Assembly (NCBI RefSeq): GCF_008693385.1
Contig: NZ_CP044065.1
Span: 496,001-560,000, forward strand
DNA from: Cupriavidus pauculus
Lineage (GTDB): Bacteria; Pseudomonadota; Gammaproteobacteria; Burkholderiales; Burkholderiaceae
Length of the DNA: 64,000 bases
Direction of reading: 5' to 3'
Shown here: piece by piece, positions 56,920-64,000 of the stretch
Layout of the letters: each line of letters opens with the position of its first letter
How positions within the stretch are numbered: position 1 is the first letter of the stretch
Notes under the pieces: generated by a model
Database searches by the model: none
Told to the model about the DNA's origin: nothing
What the model saw: only the letters and a program-made list of their open reading frames with translations
Made by a program: the position numbers and the translations under genes

Positions 56920-58329
56920 ATGGCCAAGACGCTCTACGACAAACTCTGGGATGACCACACCGTCCACGTCGAGGAAGACGGCACCACGCTGCTCTACATC
57001 GACCGACACCTGCTGCATGAAGTCACGAGCCCGCAGGCGTTCGAAGGCCTGAAGATCGCATCGCGTCCGGTATGGCGCATCAGCGCCAACCTGGCCGTGT
57101 CGGACCACAACGTGCCGACGACCGATCGCACCCAGGGCATCGCCGACCCCGTGTCGCGCCTGCAGGTCGATACGCTCGACGCCAACTGCGACGCGTTCGG
57201 CATCACCCAGTTCAAGATGAACGACCACCGCCAGGGCATCGTGCATGTGATCGGGCCCGAGCAGGGCGCGACGCTGCCCGGCATGACCGTGGTCTGCGGC
57301 GACTCGCACACGAGCACGCACGGCGCGTTCGGCGCGCTCGCGCACGGCATCGGCACCTCCGAAGTGGAGCACGTGCTGGCCACGCAGACGCTGCTGGGCA
57401 AGAAAGCCAAGAACATGCTCATCCGCGTGGAAGGCAAGCTGCCGCGCGGCTGCACGGCCAAGGACATCGTGCTCGCGATCATCGGCAAGATCGGCACCGC
57501 GGGCGGTACCGGCTACACGATGGAATTCGCGGGCTCCGCGATTCGCGACCTGACGATGGAAGGCCGCATGACCGTCTGCAACATGGCGATCGAAGCCGGC
57601 GCGCGCGCGGGCCTCGTCGCGGTGGACGACGTCACGCTGGAATACGTGAAGAACCGTCCGTTCGCGCCGCAGGGCGTGGAATGGGAGCAGGCCGTCGGCT
57701 ACTGGCGCACGCTGCATTCGGACGCCGGCGCCCATTTCGACAAGGTGGTCGAGCTGCGTGCCGAGGAGATTCGTCCGCAGGTCACCTGGGGCACGTCGCC
57801 CGAGATGGTCGTCAGCATCGAGGACCGCGTGCCCGATCCCGAGAAGGAGAAGGATCCGGTCAAGCGCGGCGCGATGGAACGCGCGCTCGAGTACATGAAC
57901 CTCGAGCCGAACGTGCCGATGGACGCGATCAAGATCGACAAGGTCTTTATCGGTTCGTGCACCAACAGCCGCATCGAAGACATGCGCGCGGCCGCGTGGG
58001 TCGTGCAGAAGCTCGGCCGCCGCGTGGCGTCCAACGTCAAGCTGGCCATGGTCGTGCCGGGCTCGGGCCTGGTCAAGGAACAGGCCGAGCGCGAAGGGCT
58101 GGACAAGGTGTTCAAGGCCGCCGGTTTCGAGTGGCGCGAGCCGGGCTGCTCGATGTGCCTGGCGATGAACGCCGACCGCCTGGAGCCGGGCGAGCGCTGT
58201 GCCTCCACCTCGAACCGCAATTTCGAGGGCCGGCAGGGCGCGGGCGGCCGCACCCATCTGGTAAGCCCGGCGATGGCTGCTGCCGCAGCCATCGAGGGCC
58301 ATTTCGTCGATATCCGTAAGCTCGGCTGA
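56920..58329 (+). CDS. leuC: 3-isopropylmalate dehydratase large subunit
   Basis: 469 residues from the ATG at 56920. Aconitase-family motifs: [14 protein letters not shown], cluster cysteines in [13 protein letters not shown] and GCSMCLAMN. It catalyses the second step of leucine synthesis with LeuD. Followed within the operon by an entericidin gene before leuD. Confidence 0.97.
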   Translation: MAKTLYDKLWDDHTVHVEEDGTTLLYIDRHLLHEVTSPQAFEGLKIASRPVWRISANLAVSDHNVPTTDRTQGIADPVSRLQVDTLDANCDAFGITQFKMNDHRQGIVHVIGPEQGATLPGMTVVCGDSHTSTHGAFGALAHGIGTSEVEHVLATQTLLGKKAKNMLIRVEGKLPRGCTAKDIVLAIIGKIGTAGGTGYTMEFAGSAIRDLTMEGRMTVCNMAIEAGARAGLVAVDDVTLEYVKNRPFAPQGVEWEQAVGYWRTLHSDAGAHFDKVVELRAEEIRPQVTWGTSPEMVVSIEDRVPDPEKEKDPVKRGAMERALEYMNLEPNVPMDAIKIDKVFIGSCTNSRIEDMRAAAWVVQKLGRRVASNVKLAMVVPGSGLVKEQAEREGLDKVFKAAGFEWREPGCSMCLAMNADRLEPGERCASTSNRNFEGRQGAGGRTHLVSPAMAAAAAIEGHFVDIRKLG

Positions 58330-58380
58330 CCCCGGGCATCCCATCCCATCCTGTCTACGGTTATTTCGAAAGGCTTGAAG

Positions 58381-58512
58381 ATGAAAAAGATCCTGATCGC
58401 GCTGCTGGCATGTGTCGGCATCCTGCAGCTGGCGGGCTGCAACACGGTCGCCGGATTCGGCAAGGACACCCAGGCTGCCGGTCACGCGCTCGAGCGCGCC
58501 GCCAACAAGTAA
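58381..58512 (+). CDS. ecnB: Entericidin-type small lipoprotein
   Basis: 43 residues: [19 protein letters not shown] (signal peptide and lipobox LAGC, Cys20), then [28 protein letters not shown] is the entericidin signature. Entericidins are small membrane lipoproteins induced in stress or stationary phase. A purine-rich GAAAGG upstream serves as ribosome binding site. It is placed between leuC and leuD, 31 bp from leuD. Confidence 0.9.
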   Translation: MKKILIALLACVGILQLAGCNTVAGFGKDTQAAGHALERAANK

Positions 58513-58543
58513 CGCGCAGCCACCAAGCGAGGCAATCCGCATC

Positions 58544-59194
58544 ATGGAAAAATTTACGGTTCACAGCGGCCTGGTTGCGCCGCTCGATCGCGAGAACGTC
58601 GATACGGACGCGATCATCCCCAAGCAATTCCTCAAGTCGATCAAGCGCACGGGCTTCGGTCCGAACCTGTTCGACGAGTGGCGCTATCTCGATGTCGGCC
58701 AGCCGGGCCAGGACAACACCAACCGGCCGCTGAACCCGGACTTCGTGCTGAACCAGCCGCGCTACCAGGGGGCGTCGATCCTGCTGGCGCGCGACAACTT
58801 CGGCTGCGGCAGCTCGCGCGAGCACGCACCGTGGGCGCTTGCGCAGTACGGCTTCCGCGCGATCATCGCGCCGAGCTTCGCCGACATCTTCTTCAACAAC
58901 TGCTACAAGAACGGCCTGCTGCCGGTGGCGCTGACCGCGCTGCAGGTGGACCACCTGTTCAACGAGACCAATGCGTTCAACGGCTACAAGCTGACGATCG
59001 ACCTGGACAAGCAGGTGGTGATCACGCCCGATGGCACGAGCTACGCGTTCGATATCACGCCGTTCCGCAAGTACTGCATGCTGAACGGCTTCGACGATAT
59101 CGGCCTGACGCTGCGCCAGTCGGACAAGATCAAGACCTATGAAGCCGAGCGTCTGACGCGCATGCCGTGGCTCGGAAACCGCGTGGTCGGCTGA
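58544..59194 (+). CDS. leuD: 3-isopropylmalate dehydratase small subunit
   Basis: 216 residues. Motif [16 protein letters not shown] (about residues 80-95) forms the swivel-domain active site. It joins LeuC to convert 2- to 3-isopropylmalate. Microrepeats follow its stop. Confidence 0.97.
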   Translation: MEKFTVHSGLVAPLDRENVDTDAIIPKQFLKSIKRTGFGPNLFDEWRYLDVGQPGQDNTNRPLNPDFVLNQPRYQGASILLARDNFGCGSSREHAPWALAQYGFRAIIAPSFADIFFNNCYKNGLLPVALTALQVDHLFNETNAFNGYKLTIDLDKQVVITPDGTSYAFDITPFRKYCMLNGFDDIGLTLRQSDKIKTYEAERLTRMPWLGNRVVG

Positions 59195-59196
59195 TC

Positions 59197-59223
59197 GCAC
59201 ACGCACACGCATACGCACACGTA
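59197..59223 (+). repeat. ACGCAC-type microrepeat after the leuD stop
   Basis: An imperfect (ACGCAC)n stretch (59197-59223) begins 2 bp after the leuD stop and ends just before the leuB ribosome binding site. Confidence 0.75.
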
Positions 59224-59237
59224 CAGGAATCAGAAAG

Positions 59238-60305
59238 ATGAAGATTGCAGTCCTGCCGGGCGACGGCATCGGCCCCGAGATCGTCGCGGAAGCCGTCAAG
59301 GTACTTGGCGCGCTCGACGAGAAGTTCGAACTGGAAACCGCGCCCGTGGGCGGCGCGGGCTACGAGGCCGAAGGCCATCCGCTGCCGGACAACACGCTCA
59401 AGCTGGCCAAGGAAGCCGACGCCATCCTGTTCGGCGCCGTGGGCGACTGGAAGTACGACAAGCTCGAGCGCGCGCTGCGCCCCGAGCAGGCCATTCTCGG
59501 CCTGCGCAAGCACCTGCAGCTGTTCGCCAACTTCCGCCCGGCCATCTGCTATCCGGAACTGACCGGCGCCTCGAGCCTGAAGCCCGAGCTCGTCGCCGGC
59601 CTCGATATCCTGATCGTGCGCGAGCTCAACGGCGATATCTACTTCGGTCAGCCGCGCGGCCTGCGCGAGGCGCCGGACGGGCTGTTCAAGGGCGCCCGCG
59701 AAGCCTTCGACACGATGCGCTACAGCGAGCCCGAGATCCGCCGCATCGCCCACGTGGCGTTCCAGGCGGCCGCCAAGCGCGGCAAGAAGCTGTGCAGCGT
59801 GGACAAGGCCAACGTGCTGGAGACGTTCCAGTTCTGGAAGGACGTCGTCATCGACGTCAGCAAGGAATATCCGGACGTCGAGCTGTCGCACATGTACGTG
59901 GACAACGCGGCCATGCAGCTGGTCAAGGCGCCGAAGAGCTTCGACGTGATCGTCACCGGCAACATGTTCGGCGACATCCTGTCCGACGAGGCGGCAATGC
60001 TGACGGGTTCCATCGGCATGCTGCCTTCGGCGTCGCTCGATGCGAACAACAAGGGCCTGTACGAGCCGTCGCACGGCTCCGCGCCCGATATCGCGGGCAA
60101 GGGTGTCGCCAACCCGCTGGCGACGATCCTGTCGGCGGCGATGATGCTGCGCTACTCGCTGAACAAGGCCGAGCAGGCGGACCGCATCGAGAATGCCGTC
60201 AAGAAGGTGCTGTCGCAGGGCTACCGTACCGGCGATATCCTCACGCCGGGCTGCAAGCAGGTCGGCACGCGTGAAATGGGCGACGCCGTACTCGCCGCGC
60301 TGTAA
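59238..60305 (+). CDS. leuB: 3-isopropylmalate dehydrogenase
   Basis: 355 residues. NAD-dependent isocitrate/isopropylmalate dehydrogenase family: [20 protein letters not shown] (N-terminus), [18 protein letters not shown] and [20 protein letters not shown] (metal/substrate site), and [18 protein letters not shown]. Third step of leucine synthesis. A strong hairpin follows 12 bp after the stop. Confidence 0.97.
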   Translation: MKIAVLPGDGIGPEIVAEAVKVLGALDEKFELETAPVGGAGYEAEGHPLPDNTLKLAKEADAILFGAVGDWKYDKLERALRPEQAILGLRKHLQLFANFRPAICYPELTGASSLKPELVAGLDILIVRELNGDIYFGQPRGLREAPDGLFKGAREAFDTMRYSEPEIRRIAHVAFQAAAKRGKKLCSVDKANVLETFQFWKDVVIDVSKEYPDVELSHMYVDNAAMQLVKAPKSFDVIVTGNMFGDILSDEAAMLTGSIGMLPSASLDANNKGLYEPSHGSAPDIAGKGVANPLATILSAAMMLRYSLNKAEQADRIENAVKKVLSQGYRTGDILTPGCKQVGTREMGDAVLAAL

Positions 60306-60316
60306 GTCGTATCAGG

Positions 60317-60342
60317 CGGGGCGGGCCGTATGGCCCGCCCCG
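60317..60342 (+). terminator. Hairpin terminator after leuB
   Basis: An 11-bp GC stem (GGGGCGGGCC with GGCCCGCCCC plus one closing C:G pair) and a GTAT loop lie 12 bp after the leuB stop, followed only by GTCGTATTT. It separates the leu operon from asd. Confidence 0.7.
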
Positions 60343-60391
60343 TCGTATTTCCGTGCGGCATCGCCGCAAAATATCGTGTAGACTCCCCCGC

Positions 60392-60541
60392 ATGGTCATC
60401 TCCCAGTCTATCCAGACTGCACTCTCCATCGCTGCTATCACCACGCGTGATATCGTCACCCCTGATTCGGGCGGCGTGGAGTCGCATGGCCCCGCGGTTA
60501 CCGCAACGACGATTAAAACCATTACCAAAACGATCCCCTAG
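60392..60541 (+). CDS. Candidate Thr/Ile/Lys-rich attenuation leader peptide of asd
   Basis: 49 codons from the ATG at 60392 to TAG at 60539-60541, between leuB and asd. Ten Thr and eight Ile residues in total; the last 13 residues are [13 protein letters not shown], six Thr, three Ile and two Lys. Codons here are AT-leaning (AAA, ATT), unlike the GC-rich neighbours. There is no clear ribosome binding site, but a possible -10 (TAGACT, 60379-60384) ends 7 nt before the ATG, so the transcript may be leaderless. Codons overlap hairpin arms. It resembles the E. coli thr leader in style, not in sequence. The start codon and coding status are inference. Confidence 0.5.
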   Translation: MVISQSIQTALSIAAITTRDIVTPDSGGVESHGPAVTATTIKTITKTIP

Positions 60542-60606
60542 ATCGTTCGTCGTGCCTGCCCGTCTTCCCCGCGCAGCCACGCCGGGCGAGGAAAATGGCG
60601 GGGAAG
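60506..60606 (+). promoter_or_regulatory. Alternative RNA structures between the leader ORF and asd
   Basis: ACGACGA (60506-60512) can pair with TCGTCGT (60547-60553). AACGATC (60529-60535) pairs with GATCGTT (60541-60547) around the leader stop. CTTCCCCGC (60564-60572) pairs with GCGGGGAAG (60598-60606), competing with GCCCG/CGGGC (60558-60562 and 60583-60587). No U-run follows, so Rho-independent termination is not evident. Confidence 0.55.
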
Positions 60607-60630
60607 TTCACATCACATCCGAGGTTTGTC

Positions 60631-61767
60631 ATGATTGTAGGTCTCGTCGGTTGGCGGGGAATGGTTGGCAGCGTCCTGATGCAACGCATGCAGGAAGAGC
60701 GCGATTTCGACCATATCGAGCCCATTTTCTTCAGCACGTCCAACGCTGGCGGCAAGGCGCCGGCGATGGCGAAGAATGAAACCACGCTCAAGGATGCCAA
60801 CGACATCGAGGCGCTGAAGAAGTGCGACGTGGTGCTGACCGCCCAGGGCGGCGACTACACCAACGACGTCTTCCCGCGCCTGCGCGCGGCCGGCTGGAAC
60901 GGCTACTGGATCGACGCGGCCTCGTCGCTGCGCATGAAGGACGATGCGATCATCGTGCTCGATCCGGTCAACCTCGGCGTGATCAAGGATGCGCTGGGCA
61001 AGGGCGTAAAGAATTTCATCGGCGGCAACTGCACGGTGAGCTGCATGATGATGGGCCTCGGCGGCCTGTTCCAGCACGACCTCATCGAGTGGATGACCTC
61101 CATGACGTACCAGGCGGCCTCGGGTGGCGGCGCGCAGCACATGCGCGAACTGCTGACCCAGTTCGGCACGCTCAACGCCGCGGTCAAGCCGCTGCTCGAC
61201 GACCCGGCTTCGGCGATCCTCGAGATCGACCGCCAGATCCTGGCGACCCAGCATGGCCTGTCCGCGGACGAGACCAAGCAATTCGGCGTGCCGCTGGCCG
61301 GCAACCTGATTCCCTGGATCGACAAGGACCTGGGCAACGGCGTGTCGCGCGAAGAGTGGAAGGGCGGCGCCGAGACCAACAAGATTCTCGGCCGTGGCGA
61401 AGGCTTCGTGGGCGCCACCGGCGCGGCCCCGATCGCCGTGGACGGCCTGTGCGTGCGGATCGGCGCGATGCGCTGCCATTCGCAAGCGCTCACTATCAAG
61501 CTGCGCAAGGATGTGCCGATCGACGAGATCGAAGGCATGCTCGCCGCGAACAACCAGTGGGCGAAGGTCGTGCCCAATACGCGCGAGGCCAGCATGACCG
61601 ACCTCACGCCCGCTGCCGTGACTGGCACGCTGACCATTCCGGTGGGCCGTCTGCGCAAGATGCAGATGGGCGGCGAGTACCTGTCCGCGTTCACCGTGGG
61701 CGATCAGCTGCTGTGGGGCGCGGCCGAACCGCTGCGTCGTATGCTGCGCATTCTGATCGAAGCCTGA
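60631..61767 (+). CDS. asd: Aspartate-semialdehyde dehydrogenase
   Basis: 378 residues from the ATG at 60631 (GAGG 6-9 nt upstream). N-terminal NADP motif [20 protein letters not shown] (about 2-21), catalytic cysteine in [10 protein letters not shown] and the C-terminal histidine in [12 protein letters not shown]. It reduces aspartyl phosphate to aspartate semialdehyde, the shared step for Lys, Thr, Met and Ile. It is a separate unit from leuB by the hairpin at 60317, with the leader ORF before it. Confidence 0.97.
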   Translation: MIVGLVGWRGMVGSVLMQRMQEERDFDHIEPIFFSTSNAGGKAPAMAKNETTLKDANDIEALKKCDVVLTAQGGDYTNDVFPRLRAAGWNGYWIDAASSLRMKDDAIIVLDPVNLGVIKDALGKGVKNFIGGNCTVSCMMMGLGGLFQHDLIEWMTSMTYQAASGGGAQHMRELLTQFGTLNAAVKPLLDDPASAILEIDRQILATQHGLSADETKQFGVPLAGNLIPWIDKDLGNGVSREEWKGGAETNKILGRGEGFVGATGAAPIAVDGLCVRIGAMRCHSQALTIKLRKDVPIDEIEGMLAANNQWAKVVPNTREASMTDLTPAAVTGTLTIPVGRLRKMQMGGEYLSAFTVGDQLLWGAAEPLRRMLRILIEA

Positions 61768-61840
61768 CCGTTCCGGCTGCCCGGCTGCAACGCGAGCATC
61801 GGCGTTGCGGCCAGGCAACAAAATGGGTCACTTTCCTCGC

Positions 61841-61864
61841 AACGCCGCGCCCCCGCGCGGCGTT
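61841..61864 (+). terminator. Hairpin terminator after asd
   Basis: AACGCCGCGC pairs perfectly with GCGCGGCGTT around CCCC (10 bp). It lies 74 bp past the asd stop, and a T7 run comes 16 nt later (61881 on). The gap to fimV otherwise shows no gene. Confidence 0.7.
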
Positions 61865-62012
61865 GTTACGTTCCGGCGCGTTTTTTTCGCAGGGTTGCGT
61901 CACAATACAGCCGGCATAAGCCCATGCCGAGGGGGGAGGTCACCCTCGATCGGGCGCGCCTGTTTTTGGGGTCGGGTCAATTCTGTTCATTAGAAAACAA
62001 ACGGAGCACGAG

Positions 62013-64000
62013 GTGAGTGTGAACCTACATCGCCGGAAAGATGCGCCTACTGTCCGTCAGCGCTGGTCAACGCTGGCCGTGACGGCTCTCGGTCTGCTGC
62101 TTGTACAGCCGGCCGCGTATGCCGCAGGGTTTGGACAACTACGGGTACAGTCGAGCCTGGGGCAACCGCTTCAGGCTGAAATCGATATCAGTGGCGTCGC
62201 GCCGGAAGAGGCCGAGAGCCTCGTCGTCAAGCTCGCGTCCCCGGCCGCCTATGCGCGTGCGGGACTCACGTACCTGCCGGCCGTCGGCAGCGTGCGCGTC
62301 AACGTCGAGCGCCGTCCGAACGGCAGCTACGTCGCCTACGTGCGCTCCAACCAGCCGATCAGCGAGCCGTTCGTCGATATCCTCGTCGATATGGCCTGGT
62401 CGAGCGGCAAGGTGACGCGCGCGTACACGTTCCTGCTCGATCCGGCCGGCAGCAAGCCTTCGCCGCAGTCGTTCGCGCCGACCACGGTCGTGCAGGCGGC
62501 GACGCCGGACGCTTCGCCCGCCGAGAACAATGCCGCGCCCGCACCGCTGGCCGCCCCGACGCCGTCGGCCGCGCCGATCGCCGGTGCCGGCGCCAATCCG
62601 GGTGCCGAACCCGCACAGCCGCGCCAGCGCCCGCAGCGCCGCGCGCAGCAGCCCGCACCGGCCGCGCCTCCCGCTTCCCCCGTCGCCGGCAGCTACACCG
62701 TGCAGCGTGGCGACACGCTGTCGTCCATCGCCGGCGAAGCGACCCAGGGTGCGGAGTCCGTCTCGCTCGACCAGATGCTGCTCGCGCTGTACCGGAACAA
62801 TCCGAACGCGTTCATCGGCGGCAATATCAACCGCATCAAGTCCGGCGCGGTCCTCAAGGTCCCGACGACCGAGCAGGCGCAGTCCGTGAGCCCCCGTGAA
62901 GCGCGCCGCGAAGTGGTCGCTCGCACGCAGGGCTTCGACAGCTACCGTGCGCGTCTGGCCGCCGCGGCTGCCGCCAAGTCCGTCGAGAGCGGCACGGGCC
63001 GCGAGCAATCGGGTGCCGTGACCGCACGCGTGCAGGAACAGGCCGCACCGGCCGCCGGCCCGCGCGACGAACTCAAGCTCAGCAAGGGCGAGCAGGGCGC
63101 ACAGGCCAAGGCGAATGCCCAGGCCGAAGCCAATGTCGCCAACGAGCGCAAGCTCAAGGAAGCCGAGTCGAAGCTCGCGCAGCTCGAGAAGAACGTCACC
63201 GACATGCAGCGCCTGATGGAGCTGAAGAACGCGGAGATCTCGAAGCTCGCGCAGGCCAATGACGCGGCCAAGTCGTCCGCTGCCGCCGCGACGGCTGCCG
63301 CCGCAGCCACCGCCGGCGCTGCCAGCACGGCCACCAACGCTGCACCGGCGCCCGCGCCGACCGTGGTGCCGGCGGCACCGGCCAAGGCCGATGCCGCGAC
63401 AACGCCGGCTGCTCCGGCCGCACCGGTTGCGGGCACGACCACTACCGCAACGACCACCCCGGGCACCGGCGCCGCTGCGGCATCCGATGCCGCCGCGCCG
63501 GCCGTGACGGCTGCCGCCGCTTCGGCACCGCAGGCCACCGCCGCGGCGTCGAGCCCCGCTGCCGCCACCGCCACGCCGGCGAAGCCGGCGGTGCGTCCGC
63601 CGGCACCGCTGCCGCCCGAGAAGTCGTTCCTCGACGATCTGCTCGAGAACCCGATGCTGCTGCCGGGCGCCGGCCTGCTCATCGCGCTGCTGGGCGGCTA
63701 TGCGATCTACCGCCGCCGCCAGAAGCAGAAGGCCAGCGAAGGCCACGGCTTTGGCGACAGCATCCTCTCGCAGGAAAGCACGGTGATGGCCGGTGGCCAT
63801 TCGCTGTTCGGCGCGGCCGGCGGCCAGAGCGTGGACACGTCGCAGCACAGCGTGTTCGGCGCGGACTTCCGGATCGGCAGCAACTCGCCCGAAGCGACCG
63901 AGGTGGATCCGATCGCCGAGGCCGAGGTCTATATCGCCTACGGGCGCGACGTGCAGGCAGAGGAGATCCTGCGCGAAGCGCTTCAGCAGAACCCTGAGCG
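62013..64000 (+). CDS. fimV: FimV-like pilus/motility assembly protein (3' end outside the window)
   Basis: At least 662 residues, open to base 64000. The GTG at 62013 has GGAG 6 nt upstream. A signal peptide (about 1-36, ending AAYA) precedes the FimV N-terminal domain (AGFGQLRVQSSLGQPLQAEI), a proline/alanine-rich linker, a LysM domain (SYTVQRGDTLSSIAGEA, about residues 228-300), a coiled coil, a long Ala/Thr/Pro linker, one membrane helix (LLPGAGLLIALLGGYAIYRR, near residue 550) and the start of the cytoplasmic TPR part (AEVYIAYGRDVQAEEILREAL). FimV governs polar type IV pilus assembly and cAMP signalling in Pseudomonas. Downstream of asd as in related genomes. Confidence 0.93.
   Translation, partial: MSVNLHRRKDAPTVRQRWSTLAVTALGLLLVQPAAYAAGFGQLRVQSSLGQPLQAEIDISGVAPEEAESLVVKLASPAAYARAGLTYLPAVGSVRVNVERRPNGSYVAYVRSNQPISEPFVDILVDMAWSSGKVTRAYTFLLDPAGSKPSPQSFAPTTVVQAATPDASPAENNAAPAPLAAPTPSAAPIAGAGANPGAEPAQPRQRPQRRAQQPAPAAPPASPVAGSYTVQRGDTLSSIAGEATQGAESVSLDQMLLALYRNNPNAFIGGNINRIKSGAVLKVPTTEQAQSVSPREARREVVARTQGFDSYRARLAAAAAAKSVESGTGREQSGAVTARVQEQAAPAAGPRDELKLSKGEQGAQAKANAQAEANVANERKLKEAESKLAQLEKNVTDMQRLMELKNAEISKLAQANDAAKSSAAAATAAAAATAGAASTATNAAPAPAPTVVPAAPAKADAATTPAAPAAPVAGTTTTATTTPGTGAAAASDAAAPAVTAAAASAPQATAAASSPAAATATPAKPAVRPPAPLPPEKSFLDDLLENPMLLPGAGLLIALLGGYAIYRRRQKQKASEGHGFGDSILSQESTVMAGGHSLFGAAGGQSVDTSQHSVFGADFRIGSNSPEATEVDPIAEAEVYIAYGRDVQAEEILREALQQNPE

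Noticed and set aside
56749..58545. Antisense frame opposite leuC (598 codons)
   Set aside because: leuC is certain; the reverse frame has no ribosome binding site or motifs.
59197..59223. CRISPR-like array
   Set aside because: Units are 6 bp without spacers; it is simple slippage. No CRISPR or cas gene exists in the window.
62139..63848. Minus-strand frame opposite fimV (569 codons)
   Set aside because: Gly/Arg/Ala repeats mirror the alanine/proline linker of FimV, which carries clear LysM and signal features.

Overview
The window looks like chromosomal DNA of a Cupriavidus/Ralstonia-type betaproteobacterium (Burkholderiales). The evidence is high GC with strong G/C third-position bias, the gene orders acnA-mdh-gntR-sdhCDAB-sdhE-gltA and leuC-leuD-leuB-asd-fimV, DUF families typical of this group (DUF2863, DUF1415, DUF2917), and many MocR-type regulators. 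No genus is proven from sequence alone. There is no prophage, insertion sequence, integrase or CRISPR array; this is mostly core genome.

Layout. 1-2.3 kb: the end of a RelA/SpoT (p)ppGpp enzyme, greB, tRNA-Arg(ACG), two small hypothetical genes and initiator tRNA-fMet. 2.4-9.8 kb: small hypotheticals, a DUF2252 protein, an LpxO-like lipid A hydroxylase, a double-PAS diguanylate cyclase, and a MocR regulator divergent from a DUF2917 gene. 9.8-14.3 kb: two FAD proteins, DUF1415 and a methyltransferase. 14.5-20 kb: a FapA/DUF342 protein with a sigma-28-like promoter, a stand-alone pseudo-receiver behind a textbook sigma-54 promoter, a lipoprotein, a DUF1120 protein and lactate permease. 20.1-27.3 kb: a seven-gene amino-acid-flavoured operon (VOC protein, AlaX editing protein, LysE exporter, EamA transporter, RidA, aminotransferase, GST) divergent from a second MocR regulator. 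27.4-38.9 kb: htpG with a sigma-32 promoter, a DNA glycosylase, a hicAB toxin-antitoxin pair, an MFS transporter, an FlxA-like protein with a strong sigma-28 promoter, a TPR protein with a spermidine-synthase-like protein, an orphan peptide-binding protein, a TrmB-like methyltransferase, DUF2863 and a 44-residue membrane microprotein.

39-51.3 kb is a TCA-cycle island: acnA, an MliC-like secreted protein, a CitE-like lyase, mdh, a GntR regulator, sdhCDAB, sdhE and gltA. An 18-bp perfect palindrome between divergent mdh and gntR is the obvious operator candidate. 51.3-56.7 kb is a complete branched-chain amino acid ABC importer (livJ-H-M-G-F) with a long structured leader. 56.9-62 kb is leuC-entericidin-leuD-leuB, then asd, and the window ends inside fimV.

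The most interesting unlisted structure is a 49-codon ORF between leuB and asd. It ends in a run of Thr, Ile and Lys codons, and the RNA around it can fold in several ways. It looks like an attenuation leader peptide for aspartate-semialdehyde dehydrogenase, the branch enzyme for exactly those amino acids. Other signals are alternative-sigma promoters (sigma-54, sigma-28, sigma-32), short tandem repeats placed on or beside stop codons, and several operator-like palindromes.
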